Positions 16,741 to 25,639 of a stretch of 64,000 nucleotides of DNA are shown here, one piece after another. Positions within the stretch are counted from its first letter, which is position 1; each line of letters opens with the position of its first letter. Both the position numbers and the translations under genes were made by a program. Origin of the DNA: an uncultured Ruminococcus sp. (GTDB lineage: Bacteria > Bacillota > Clostridia > Oscillospirales > Ruminococcaceae); contig CAMCRP010000002.1 in assembly GCA_945877315.1 (NCBI GenBank), positions 46,160 to 110,159 on the forward strand, given 5' to 3'. The notes under the pieces were generated by a model. That model searched no databases and was not told the DNA's origin. It was given only the letters and a program-made list of their open reading frames with translations.

Positions 16741-17163
16741 ATGATAGCATATAAATTTACGGAAACAGAGCTGAGATTTCTTTGCGAACATCTCGGAAAC
16801 ATCAAGCCGTGGGGTATTTTTGCAAAGGGCGGCGCACTGAGTGACGATGAATGTCGTCAGGCTATGGATTCCCTGAGAAACAAGGGCTTTATTACAGGCG
16901 AGGACAGCAGTGCCTCGGTCAACAGCGTTATTGCCCTTTTGATAAGGTCGCCGGGAAGGGCACAGCAAATTTTTGTGGGTGCACAGGAAGGCTTTACGGC
17001 ATACATCTGCGATAATATTTTGCTGCTGCTTATTAAGGACGGCGGCGAGGGACGTTTCCTGCTTTATCCCTTTCAAAGCGAAAGCAGTCTTATCGAATGG
17101 CTTAATGAAAACGGAATTTTTCAATGGGACAGGTTAAGTAAGGAAGAGTTTTACAATGGATAA
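16741..17163 (+). CDS. Uncharacterised type VII locus protein
   Basis: A 140-residue protein without signal peptide or membrane segment. It opens with a helical winged-helix-like region (FTETELRFLCEHLG, DDECRQAMDSLRNKGFIT) followed by a beta-rich part (GFTAYICDNILLLLIKDGGEGRFLLYPF). The arrangement faintly resembles ESX-associated EspG-like proteins, but I cannot claim homology. ATG 16741 is chosen because GAGGTGATG lies at correct spacing. It overlaps the EsaB gene by eight bases, so it is part of the same operon. Confidence 0.65.
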   Translation: MIAYKFTETELRFLCEHLGNIKPWGIFAKGGALSDDECRQAMDSLRNKGFITGEDSSASVNSVIALLIRSPGRAQQIFVGAQEGFTAYICDNILLLLIKDGGEGRFLLYPFQSESSLIEWLNENGIFQWDRLSKEEFYNG

Positions 17164-17407
17164 AATAATCGTTGAAATAAAATGTCCTGCTACGATGAAA
17201 AGCTATGAGTTCAGAATTTCCAAAAGGCTGTCGGCTGCTGAGGGGATAAAAAAGATCATCGGCGAGATACGTTCATTTGAGGGCAGTGAAAAGCTGTTAG
17301 ACGGCGAGCTGTCGCTGTTCAGCGCAAAAAGCGGGGCTGTTCTCTGCGGGGAAATGAGCTTTGCGGAAAACGGTGTTGCAAGCGGCGATGTTCTTATGAT
17401 AATTTAA
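17156..17407 (+). CDS. EsaB/YukD-like ubiquitin-fold protein
   Basis: An 83-residue protein of the EsaB/YukD type, a ubiquitin-fold accessory subunit of type VIIb secretion. The N-terminal KIIVEIKCPATMKSYEFRIS strand pair, the central helix AAEGIKKIIGEIRSFEG and the end NGVASGDVLMII follow the family pattern, including the terminal hydrophobic strand. It has no Gly-Gly tail. Its position among EssC-, LytTR- and WXG100-type genes supports the call. Confidence 0.78.
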   Translation: MDKIIVEIKCPATMKSYEFRISKRLSAAEGIKKIIGEIRSFEGSEKLLDGELSLFSAKSGAVLCGEMSFAENGVASGDVLMII

Positions 17408-17420
17408 GGAGGAATTCAAA

Positions 17421-17888
17421 ATAAAGCAAAAGACAAGAATACTTATCTACATACTTATAGCTGCGGCAGTGGTGGTGTCGGGAGTGCTGGGGGTGCTCTC
17501 CATGCGGGGCGGCGGCTCGGGCGATATTTCCGAGCATATTGATCTGGGACGGAAATATCTGATAGAGCTTTCCTATGACAAGGCGGTAATTGAGTTTACA
17601 GAAGCGATCAACATTGACCCGAATAATGTGGACGCATATCTCGGTTTGGCGGAGGCTTACGAAAAAATAGGTGATATTCCAAAGGCTATCGAATGGCTTG
17701 AAAAGGGTTTCAGTATCACAGGCGACCCGCAGATAAAGGAGATGTTGGACAGGCTGAGAACGCTTGTTGATTCGGACAGCTCTGCAGTCACGGAAGGAAC
17801 AGCAGTTTCGGAGAGTGAAACGGCTGCGCAGACCGAGTCGGAAACGAAAAGCAAGGCAAAAGCCCCCGAACTTTTCGGGAATGACTGA
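17421..17888 (+). CDS. Membrane-anchored TPR protein, separated from its PASTA part by a frameshift
   Basis: Coding begins right after AAGGAGG with ATA 17421; no ATG, GTG or TTG fits until GTG codons inside the membrane helix. The first 25 residues form a signal anchor (TRILIYILIAAAVVVSGVLG). Two TPR units follow (YLIELSYDKAVIEFTEAINIDP and AYLGLAEAYEKIGDIPKAIE), then a Ser/Thr/Glu-rich linker ending KAPELFG, the start of a PASTA domain. Here one extra G in CTTTTCGGGAATG throws the frame to a stop. The PASTA sequence goes on in the next frame, so this was one longer gene. Confidence 0.7.
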   Translation: MKQKTRILIYILIAAAVVVSGVLGVLSMRGGGSGDISEHIDLGRKYLIELSYDKAVIEFTEAINIDPNNVDAYLGLAEAYEKIGDIPKAIEWLEKGFSITGDPQIKEMLDRLRTLVDSDSSAVTEGTAVSESETAAQTESETKSKAKAPELFGND

Positions 17889-19635
17889 GGAAGAAGTTAT
17901 CACTGCCTGCGAAGCTGTTGGACTGACGTGCAGCATTTCATATGCGGAAAGCGATACTGTCGAAAAGGGATTTGTGGTCAGTCAGTCTATACCCGCAGGT
18001 GCTTCTGTTGCAAAGGGTATCAGCATACCCGTTACGGTCAGCGAGGAATCCGGGGAGAAATATACTGTTGAGCTTGTTGAAGCGTTCAGCCTTACTTATG
18101 ATGAAAATGGCGAGAGAAAGCTAAACTATGATTTGAAGTCAAATTATGATTTCCGAAAAGCTAACGCTATGGCAGAACACGGCGTCGAGTATCCTTATAT
18201 ATGCAAGCATGGACATAATAATGATGGAGCGGTTGAGGTGGCATGGGGTGAAAACGATGACCCGACCTATGACAGTGAATATGAGGGAGAAATGTATTAT
18301 TCCATTGAAACGGGGGCAGGCTCTGTAAATTTGTCGACGAGATATTATTATGTTTCGCAGTTTTCCGAGGGACTTGCGTTTTTCATGAGAGATTCCAAAA
18401 AAGAGGGTAAAACAACGACTCATGTACGAGGATATATCAATACAAAGGGCGAGGAGGTTTTCAGTTATCTTTATACCGATACCGGTTGGGTACACGGCAA
18501 CGGTTCGGGCAGTGGCTATATGGAAATCAAAGACAGCACATCTTTTCCCGACAGAGATATGTATGATATGTGTTACGGATATGCCGCTTATGAAAACAAT
18601 TCTGAGGACGGCGTAGGTGTAGTGGATTCAAAGGGAAATGTTATTATCAAACCGTCTTATTATTCCGTTGATGTTGCGGGAAACGGGATCTTCAGAGTAA
18701 CAAATAAGGATAATTGGCAAAAATACGGCTATATTACAGCGCAGGGAAAAGAAATAGCAAAATGTGAATTTGACTGTGCAGGCGAATTTATAAATGGGCT
18801 AGCCTCTGTCGGATATTATAACGACGGTAAATATACAAAGGGTGTTATTGATCAAAACGGCGAATGGGTGGTACCTTGCAAATATGAATATTGTTTAGTA
18901 GAGGATAATGGATTAATTGTTGTAATAAACACAGAGCGTGATGAAGAAACCTGGGAAAGAAAAACGTATTTTTACTGCTATGACAAAAATGGTCAGCTTA
19001 TTTTTGACAGCAACTATCCCACTATTTTGACCGGAAATAATTCAGGCTGTAAATATACTGTGGGAGAAGCAAGTGACAGGATACCGGTTCAGGGCAATGA
19101 CGGAACAGTATATTTATATGACCTTAGCGGCAAACAGATTGCTAAGACTAAAGGTGAACTTCAATATGATCCAATGAATCCATATCATGAACCACATGCG
19201 TTTATGTTTGATGTTACAGGCATAGTATGGCTTGGCGGAAATACATATATGGACAAGGACGGCAATATTTACTCACAACACCCTTACAATTTGCCAATAG
19301 GCGAAAGTTATTACGATTTATTAGGTGATGCTTGGTACACTACTATCCGCAGTGTGACCGATAAGATAGCAGGTCAAAAGACGCAGATGGACGCTTATAT
19401 GACGGAAATGCAGTCGAAGATCAAGGAGCTTGAAAATTATTTCAAGGGTGAAGCGGGTACGGCGTTTTTTGATAAATACACAACCGTTCAGAATAATGTT
19501 TCCAAATGTCTGACAAATCTTGATTCCGAGATCACTAAGCTGAGAACTGCCGCAGGTATTTTCGAAGAGGCAGGAAACAAGACAAGAACTGACGTTAATG
19601 GGCTTTCCACGGAGCAGCTCTTTACTAACAATTAA
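17881..19635 (+). CDS. PASTA / WG-repeat protein ending in a WXG100-like domain
   Basis: This frame continues the TPR gene after the one-base shift. Residues 1-55 complete a PASTA domain (MTEEEVITACEAVGLTCSIS...SQSIPAGASVAKG). A WG-repeat beta-propeller-like region of about 400 residues follows (GYINTKGEEVFSYLY, GVVDSKGNVIIKPSY, KYGYITAQGKEIAKCEF, GVIDQNGEWVVPCKYE). From about residue 480 the sequence turns helical (VTDKIAGQKTQMDAYMTEMQ...FFDKYTTVQNNVSKCLTNLDSEI), like a WXG100 secretion substrate. The junction has no linker, so an in-frame deletion may have fused the two. If real, the WXG100-like tail would couple the protein to the type VII machine. Confidence 0.68.
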   Translation: MTEEEVITACEAVGLTCSISYAESDTVEKGFVVSQSIPAGASVAKGISIPVTVSEESGEKYTVELVEAFSLTYDENGERKLNYDLKSNYDFRKANAMAEHGVEYPYICKHGHNNDGAVEVAWGENDDPTYDSEYEGEMYYSIETGAGSVNLSTRYYYVSQFSEGLAFFMRDSKKEGKTTTHVRGYINTKGEEVFSYLYTDTGWVHGNGSGSGYMEIKDSTSFPDRDMYDMCYGYAAYENNSEDGVGVVDSKGNVIIKPSYYSVDVAGNGIFRVTNKDNWQKYGYITAQGKEIAKCEFDCAGEFINGLASVGYYNDGKYTKGVIDQNGEWVVPCKYEYCLVEDNGLIVVINTERDEETWERKTYFYCYDKNGQLIFDSNYPTILTGNNSGCKYTVGEASDRIPVQGNDGTVYLYDLSGKQIAKTKGELQYDPMNPYHEPHAFMFDVTGIVWLGGNTYMDKDGNIYSQHPYNLPIGESYYDLLGDAWYTTIRSVTDKIAGQKTQMDAYMTEMQSKIKELENYFKGEAGTAFFDKYTTVQNNVSKCLTNLDSEITKLRTAAGIFEEAGNKTRTDVNGLSTEQLFTNN

Positions 19636-19745
19636 GCAGAGAAATGTGTTCGGCGGGCGGTTTGTACGGGCTGCCCGCTTTGAAAATTATTTGCATAAGA
19701 CAGGACTGTTCCGGCGGCTTGGTTTGCAAGATATGGTGAAGCGAT

Positions 19746-20711
19746 ATGTATACGATAAAATTTGATACGGAGTTGGTCGGTGAGCTGACAGGTATATACG
19801 GAAGATCCATAGACAATTTTTACGGAATGCTCCCCGAATTGTCTGCGGCGATGAGGTCAATAGATACTGCGAGGGGCTTCGGAATTGAGGATATTGCAAA
19901 GGAACTGCAGTCTGCGGTTGCAACGAGCATTGCCGAAAAATATCTTCCTAAAGACAATATCTTTGTTCCGCTAAAGTCCGGTGAATTTGGTGAAGAGATA
20001 AAGAAAGCATATGACCATTACTCGGGTGAAAATAAGAAAAAGAACTCTGCCAAGTGGATCGATGTGGAGCTTGCATATTATATTAAGGAGTGTTACGATA
20101 ACTATATCGATCCTGACGGTATATACAATCTAACTGGCAGCTTTACACCCTCATGTATGTCAATGTTTCTGGCTATGTTCTACTGTGAGATCTGCAAATT
20201 TAAATTCAAATCCAAGTTTGATTATTATGCAAAAGGAATCAAGATTGAAGATAAAGAAGCAGAAATAGTTTATAACAGCGACGATGGCAAGAAGGAGTAT
20301 ACTGCGGAAGAACTCCTTAATGAGATCAACGTGTATGACGCCAATGGTGCTAACTATCATGATGATTGGAGCGGCGAAGTATTTAACGTTGAAGCAATTG
20401 GATACCTTGCAAAGATAATAAATCTATTTGCTGATGACAATGAAAAAATGAATTTCAAAAATATGGATGTTATTGATGTTGCTAAGAGTTTTACAGAACG
20501 GTACGAACTTGAAGAATTTTTCGGCACAATCAATGATTATAATGTCGGTCAGGATAAAGTCATTAGCTACGCTCCATATATTAATTATGAGGATTATGAC
20601 TTTGACGATAGGGATTCTTCATTTATGGAATCGAATATCTTGCATATTGACGATCTTTACGCTATTCTCAAAACCTTCTGGAAAAGGTTCGTTGACCCCG
20701 AAGCAGAGTGA
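19746..20711 (+). CDS. Uncharacterised protein downstream of the WXG100-like gene
   Basis: A 321-residue soluble protein with a helical N-terminus (LTGIYGRSIDNFYGMLPELSA) and an acidic body rich in Asp, Glu and Tyr. I recognise no domain. Its place directly after a WXG100-like domain suggests an effector, chaperone or partner of the type VII system. No immunity or toxin motif is visible. The base composition is more AT-rich than the glycosidases beside it. A strong terminator follows 45 bases after the stop. Confidence 0.6.
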   Translation: MYTIKFDTELVGELTGIYGRSIDNFYGMLPELSAAMRSIDTARGFGIEDIAKELQSAVATSIAEKYLPKDNIFVPLKSGEFGEEIKKAYDHYSGENKKKNSAKWIDVELAYYIKECYDNYIDPDGIYNLTGSFTPSCMSMFLAMFYCEICKFKFKSKFDYYAKGIKIEDKEAEIVYNSDDGKKEYTAEELLNEINVYDANGANYHDDWSGEVFNVEAIGYLAKIINLFADDNEKMNFKNMDVIDVAKSFTERYELEEFFGTINDYNVGQDKVISYAPYINYEDYDFDDRDSSFMESNILHIDDLYAILKTFWKRFVDPEAE

Positions 20712-20755
20712 TCGGCGATCATAAACTCGCAAATTCGCTGCTTATATAATGTCAA

Positions 20756-20793
20756 TCGGGTGTCCCTCCGCTGTTTGGCGTGGGGACACCCGA
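20756..20793. terminator. Strong hairpin between convergent genes
   Basis: TCGGGTGTCCC (20756-20766) pairs with GGGACACCCGA (20783-20793), an 11-base-pair perfect stem. It lies between the convergent type VII remnant and the GH3 gene and can serve both. Confidence 0.85.
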
Positions 20794-20801
20794 TCTCTAT
20801 A

Positions 20802-22880
20802 TTATTTGTTTATTTCTGTTCGGACGCATTTTGTTCCGCTTAGCTTTTCGCTGAGTTCATCGGGCTGATGTGTTCCCGCAAACAGCGTAAAGCGGCTGCC
20901 GAAGCGTTTGCGCTCGCCGTTTTCGTCAACAGCGGTAAATGCCCTTTCGGACATGGGTATCTCCACGAAATTTTTTTCACCCGCCGCAAGCTTTACCCTC
21001 TTGAAACCGCACAGGCTTACATTGGGAACGGCGTTTTCGCAGTAGTCCTTAATGTAAAGCTGGATAATGTCCTCGGACGGTTTGTCGCCCGTGTTTTCGG
21101 CGGTGACAACAGCCTTGCCGTCCGAATATTCAACGGAGGTGCACAGGATATTTCCATAGGTAAGACCGTAGCCGAAGGGGAAAAGCACGTTATTTTCCGC
21201 ATAACGGTAGGTGCGGTTTTTCATGGAATAATCGGTAAAATCGGGGAGCAGCTCGGAACGTTCATAGAAGGTCACAGGCAGCTTTCCGCTCGGCGATACA
21301 TCTCCGAAAAGTATCTTAGCAAGTGCCGTGCCGCCTTCCGAACCGGGGTACCATGCGTGTATGAGCGCATCGGGTTCGCACTCGGTATTTACGGCACTTC
21401 CCGCAGCACATACCAAAACAACGGGCTTGCCCGTTTTCATAATCTTGTCAACGAGAATACGCTGACTTTCGGGCAGACTAATATCATTTTTGTCCCCCGA
21501 GGAAAACTCATTTCCCGTATCTCCCTCTTCGCCCTCAATGGTGGAGTCAAGTCCAACGCAAAGCACAACAAGGTCGGCACAGTCAGCCGCCGCAAGAGCC
21601 TCAGCATATCTGTCCCCGGGCTGTGCAAGAACGGAAACCTTGTCCTTGTAAAGATGACAGCCCTCTGCATAAATAACTCTTCCGTCAAAGCGTTCTCTGA
21701 TGCCGTCAAGGAAGGTTACATATTTATCCGCTGTGCCGTTGTAATTTCCCTCAAGGGCAATGCGGCTGTCGCTGTTGGGACCTATCACGGCGATGGTGTT
21801 CAGCTTGCTTTCATCAAGGGGAAGTATGCCGTTGTTTTTCAGCAGTACCATAGATTTTTCGGCACATTCAAGGGAAACTGCCTTGTTCTCCCTGCTTGCG
21901 ACAACGGTGTAGGGAATATCGTCAAACTCCGTCTTTTTGTCGAACATACCCAGCCTTATCCTTGTCCGCATAAGGTGAACACAGGCTTTGCGAATGTCCT
22001 CCTCGGTAATAAGTCCCTCGTCAAGGGCGGCGAGAAGATACATATATGTGCAGCCGCAGTTTACATCGCAGCCTGCCTTTAAAGCAAGTGCGGCGGATTC
22101 AACGGGGTTGGAGGTGATCCCATGGTGCATGTGAAAATCCTGAATTGCCCAGCAGTCGGACACAAAATATCCGTCAAATCCCCATTCACGAAGCTTTGAC
22201 ATAAGGAAATCACTCGCGCAGGCAGCTTCGCCGTTTACACGGTTGTATGCACCCATAACACCCTCAACATGAGCGTCCTTGACAAGTGCTTCAAATGCGG
22301 GAAGATAGGTTTCCTCAATGTCCTTCTTTGAAGCTGTTGCGTCAAACTCGTGGCGGACAGCCTCGGGACCGCTGTGAACGGCAAAATGCTTTGCACAGGC
22401 AGCAGCCTTCATAGTCTTTCCGTCACCTTGAAGTCCCTTTACAAAAGCCTTGCCGTTTTCGGCGGTAAGATAGGGATCCTCGCCGTAGGTTTCGTGTCCT
22501 CGTCCCCAGCGGGGGTCACGGAAAATGTTAATGTTGGGTGCCCAGAAGGTCAGACCCTTGTAAATGTCCCTGTCGCCGAATTTTGTGTATGCGTTGTATT
22601 TTGCACGGGCTTCATGGGCGGTTATTTCGGCGGCTTTCTTTGTCAGTTCCGTATCAAACATAGCCGCCAGACCGATAGCCTGCGGGAACATTGTGGCAAT
22701 TCCCGAACGTGCCAGACCGTGCAGTGCTTCATTCCACCAGTTATATGCGGGGATTCCCAGCCTTTCAACGGCGGGTGCGTCATATCTCAGCTGAGATGCC
22801 TGTTCCTCAACGGTCATGGCATCGGTGAGGGCAATTGCTCTTTCCTCGGGGGTGAGGGATTCGTCAAGATATTTTTCCAT
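20802..22880 (-). CDS. Glycoside hydrolase family 3 (beta-xylosidase/glucosidase type)
   Basis: A 692-residue GH3 enzyme without signal peptide, so cytoplasmic. The N-terminal barrel has PAYNWWNEALHGLAR, FWAPNINIFRDPRWGRGHETYGEDP, KHFAVHSGPE and the nucleophile Asp242 in FVSDCWAI. The second domain (VVLCVGLDSTIEGEEGD) and a fibronectin-like C-terminal domain follow. NWWNEALHG is typical of the xylosidase/arabinosidase branch, so it probably trims imported xylo-oligosaccharides. ATG follows GAAAGGACGATC, with a consensus promoter upstream. Confidence 0.93.
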   Translation of the reverse strand: MEKYLDESLTPEERAIALTDAMTVEEQASQLRYDAPAVERLGIPAYNWWNEALHGLARSGIATMFPQAIGLAAMFDTELTKKAAEITAHEARAKYNAYTKFGDRDIYKGLTFWAPNINIFRDPRWGRGHETYGEDPYLTAENGKAFVKGLQGDGKTMKAAACAKHFAVHSGPEAVRHEFDATASKKDIEETYLPAFEALVKDAHVEGVMGAYNRVNGEAACASDFLMSKLREWGFDGYFVSDCWAIQDFHMHHGITSNPVESAALALKAGCDVNCGCTYMYLLAALDEGLITEEDIRKACVHLMRTRIRLGMFDKKTEFDDIPYTVVASRENKAVSLECAEKSMVLLKNNGILPLDESKLNTIAVIGPNSDSRIALEGNYNGTADKYVTFLDGIRERFDGRVIYAEGCHLYKDKVSVLAQPGDRYAEALAAADCADLVVLCVGLDSTIEGEEGDTGNEFSSGDKNDISLPESQRILVDKIMKTGKPVVLVCAAGSAVNTECEPDALIHAWYPGSEGGTALAKILFGDVSPSGKLPVTFYERSELLPDFTDYSMKNRTYRYAENNVLFPFGYGLTYGNILCTSVEYSDGKAVVTAENTGDKPSEDIIQLYIKDYCENAVPNVSLCGFKRVKLAAGEKNFVEIPMSERAFTAVDENGERKRFGSRFTLFAGTHQPDELSEKLSGTKCVRTEINK

Positions 22881-22909
22881 AGCGATCGTCCTTTCGGGTT
22901 GATATTCCT

Positions 22910-22938
22910 ATTATAATGTATTGATAAGATAAAATCAA
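22910..22938 (-). promoter_or_regulatory. Promoter of the GH3 gene
   Basis: On the minus strand TTGATT (22938-22933) and TATAAT (22915-22910) are spaced by 17 bases, about 30 bases upstream of the start codon. Confidence 0.75.
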
Positions 22939-23145
22939 GCATTTGAAAAAATATGCCGCAGTAAATTTTGGAAACGCCCATTGATCGGTATGGGATAAAA
23001 CCGAAAGCCCTGATGTCAGCGCAAAAAAAGTTGCTCAGAATTGTAGAAAAGCATAAAAAACGCTTGCATTATCCAATAAAATATGGTAAACTTTATTTAA
23101 TGAGAAATTTTCGCTGAAAATTTGAGGGTTAAGGAGAAAAACTGT

Positions 23146-24978
23146 ATGAAAATGAAAACGTTATCAGCTGTTACTGCTCTGCTTCTTGCCGCATTAATAC
23201 CGGCAGGCTGCGGGAACGGCGGCAGCACAAAAGACACCGCAGAAACATCTGCAGCCGAGCAAAGTGTATCGGAAACCGAAGCTGCTCCTGCGGAAAATGT
23301 TGTCCCCGACCATGAGGAGGCTATCAGAAATATGACCTCGCTTGATATGATAAGGGCAATGGGCAACGGTATCAATCTGGGAAATACCCTTGAAGCCTAC
23401 AATCACAGCGGCTATGTGAACGGCTCAAACCCCGACGGTTTTGAAACGGGTTGGGGACAGCCTTACACCACCGCCGAAATGATACAGGGCATGAAGGACG
23501 CAGGCTTTGACACTATAAGACTGCCTGTTGCATGGACAAACGGCATGAACTTTGAAACGGGCGACTACACCATTGACGAGCGTCTGATGAACCGTGTGGA
23601 AACGGTGGTAAACTATGCACTTGACGCTGATATGTACGTTATCGTCAACGACCACTGGGACGGCGGCTGGTGGGGAATGTTCGGTTCGGAGGATCAGGCT
23701 GTCAGAGATAAGGGACTTGAAATGTACAAGTCTATGTGGACGCAGATAGGCGAGAATTTCAAGGACTATTCCTACAAGCTTATTTTCGAGTCCGCAAATG
23801 AGGAGCTTGGCGACCGTCTGAACGACAAGGACATAACGGGTTCCGAGGGCGTGCTGAACAAAAATGAGTGCTACGAAACCTCCAATATGATAAACAGCGA
23901 GTTTGTAAAGCTTATCCGTTCTCAGGGCGGGAATAATGCAGACCGTTTCCTGCTTATTGCGGGATATAACACGGATATTTCCAATACCTGCGATGACCGT
24001 TTCAAAATGCCCGAGGATTCGGCGGAAAGCAAGCTGCTTCTGTCGGTGCATTACTACACTCCTTGGGATTACTGCGGCACGGACAGCGTTGACCATTGGG
24101 GCTCTCCCACAGACATTGAAGAGCAGAACGGATTGTTCAAGCAGCTGAGCAAGTTCTCCGAGCAGGGCTACGGCGTTGTTATCGGTGAATATGCGGTAAT
24201 GAAAAAGGACGGCACTATCAAGCCCGATACGGACAAATTCTACGCAAATCTCCTTGATAACTGCGACCTTTACGATTTCTGCCCCGTGCTTTGGGATTGT
24301 AGTAATTTCTACAAGAGAACGTCCAACACCACTTCCAATGAGGCTCTTGCAAAGCTGTTTTCGGAACGCAGATATGAAAACGATAAGGACAAGGACATTG
24401 AAACCGTAAAGTCCGAAGCAAAGGCGAGAATAGAAGAATTAAGCGCAAAAGCCGTCGAGGAGCAGTCGGCGAGCATTGAGCTTCCTCCCTCCGATGATAT
24501 GGCTATTGCGTGGATAATGTACAATTCGGCAGATTACGGCATTTCATACAGCGTCGGCGATGTGTACGACCCCACAGGCTGCACAACGGGCGTTAAGGCA
24601 CAAAATGTTCAGATAACGGGCGAGGGAACATACACCGTAAGCCTTGATTTCACCGAATGTGGCACGGCAAAGGGCACTGCGTTCTCCGCATTGGGAATAT
24701 CCAACGGCGAGGAGCTTTTCCCCGGATATACATACACTATTGACGAGATACTCATAAACGGTGAGGTCTTTGAAATGGCAGGAAAGAGCTACACCTGTTC
24801 CGACGACGGAAAATGCAGCCGAGTAAATCTTTATAACGGCTGGGTGAAAAAGCTCCCCGGTGAAGCAAGAACGGCTGACGGAAATCTTGAGGGCTGTACC
24901 GCTCAGATAATGCCGCTGGGAGAGAAAACTCGTGTCAATACCATTTCCGTTACATTTACGGTAAAGGCTCCCGATTGA
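23146..24978 (+). CDS. Secreted GH5 endoglucanase lipoprotein with C-terminal carbohydrate-binding domain
   Basis: A 610-residue lipoprotein (signal ending LIPAGC) with a Thr/Glu-rich linker and a GH5 catalytic domain from about residue 55: NGINLGNTLEAYN, GFDTIRLPVAW, VIVNDHWDGGWWG, acid/base Glu219 in ESANEELGD and nucleophile Glu348 in VIGEYAV. The layout is that of cellulases and xyloglucanases of subfamily 4. After a charged helix (residues about 395-435) a beta-sandwich of 150 residues resembles CBM65-type beta-glucan-binding modules of Eubacterium. It probably cleaves mixed glucan on the cell surface. AAGGAG precedes ATG 23146. Confidence 0.92.
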   Translation: MKMKTLSAVTALLLAALIPAGCGNGGSTKDTAETSAAEQSVSETEAAPAENVVPDHEEAIRNMTSLDMIRAMGNGINLGNTLEAYNHSGYVNGSNPDGFETGWGQPYTTAEMIQGMKDAGFDTIRLPVAWTNGMNFETGDYTIDERLMNRVETVVNYALDADMYVIVNDHWDGGWWGMFGSEDQAVRDKGLEMYKSMWTQIGENFKDYSYKLIFESANEELGDRLNDKDITGSEGVLNKNECYETSNMINSEFVKLIRSQGGNNADRFLLIAGYNTDISNTCDDRFKMPEDSAESKLLLSVHYYTPWDYCGTDSVDHWGSPTDIEEQNGLFKQLSKFSEQGYGVVIGEYAVMKKDGTIKPDTDKFYANLLDNCDLYDFCPVLWDCSNFYKRTSNTTSNEALAKLFSERRYENDKDKDIETVKSEAKARIEELSAKAVEEQSASIELPPSDDMAIAWIMYNSADYGISYSVGDVYDPTGCTTGVKAQNVQITGEGTYTVSLDFTECGTAKGTAFSALGISNGEELFPGYTYTIDEILINGEVFEMAGKSYTCSDDGKCSRVNLYNGWVKKLPGEARTADGNLEGCTAQIMPLGEKTRVNTISVTFTVKAPD

Positions 24979-25004
24979 TAAAATAGGAAATCAGAATAAC
25001 AAAA

Positions 25005-25037
25005 AGTGCGCTTCCCGTTTGAACAGGGGAGCGCACT
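25005..25037. terminator. Bidirectional terminator between GH5 and GNAT genes
   Basis: AGTGCGCTTCCC and GGGGAGCGCACT pair with one mismatch. T-tracts follow on both strands, so it ends both convergent genes. Confidence 0.85.
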
Positions 25038-25054
25038 TCGTTTTTGCCGAGGTA

Positions 25055-25618
25055 TTATTTCGCGGCTTCATACTCACTTCTAAGCATTGAAAAGAACTGC
25101 CTTCCGACGTAATCTCCGTTAAAGAAGAAATAGTCCCGCAGAGTGCCCTCGTAAGTAAATCCGCACTTTTCTATGACACGCTTTGACGCCTTGTTAATGG
25201 TCTTTGTGCATATCTGTACCTTGTGCAGATTTATTTTATCAAACCCGTATTTGATAACCGCCTTTGTCGCTTCGGTGGCATAGCCTTTGCATTGGAAATC
25301 CGAGCCGATGCAGTACTCTATCTCCGCAAAATGGTTTTTGCTGTCCACAAGGAAATAGGCTATCTGTCCGATACATTCGTCCGAATTCTTTTCGGTGATC
25401 GCCCAGCGGTAATAATCGGGCTTTTCGTAGGAGCCGATATATTTGTCAAGCAGCTCCTTTACAGCTTCTTTGGTAGTATAGACAGGTTCTGAGTACATTG
25501 ACTGAATTTTTTCGTCGGCTATCCAGTATTTCAGCATGGCGTCGTCATCTGTATAACGAAATCTGCGAAGGATAAGCCTGTCTGTTTCAATAGTGTTTGT
25601 TCCGATATGTGTAAGCAT
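25055..25618 (-). CDS. GNAT-family N-acetyltransferase (RimJ/RimL type)
   Basis: A 187-residue acetyltransferase of the RimJ/RimL subgroup. TDRLILRRFRYTDDDAMLKYW opens the domain, ECIGQIAYFLVDSKNHFAEIEYCI is the central beta strand pair, and FQCKGYATEATKAVIKYGF is the acetyl-CoA loop (Q/R-x-x-G-x-A type, here QCKGYA). ASKRVIEKCGFTYEGTLRDYFF completes the fold. Members acetylate protein N-termini or small molecules; the substrate cannot be told here. It leads a run of small minus-strand genes. Confidence 0.92.
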   Translation of the reverse strand: MLTHIGTNTIETDRLILRRFRYTDDDAMLKYWIADEKIQSMYSEPVYTTKEAVKELLDKYIGSYEKPDYYRWAITEKNSDECIGQIAYFLVDSKNHFAEIEYCIGSDFQCKGYATEATKAVIKYGFDKINLHKVQICTKTINKASKRVIEKCGFTYEGTLRDYFFFNGDYVGRQFFSMLRSEYEAAK

Positions 25619-25639
25619 TTTTAACCTCCGAATTGTATG

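Noticed and set aside
17156..17407. Second conjugatable ubiquitin
   Set aside because: The protein has a ubiquitin-like fold of the EsaB/YukD type but little sequence identity to ubiquitin and no Gly-Gly tail; its context is type VII secretion.
20868..22082. Long plus-strand open frame of about 400 codons opposite the GH3 gene
   Set aside because: It is an antisense shadow of a high-GC, strongly conserved GH3 gene and has no domain or start signal.
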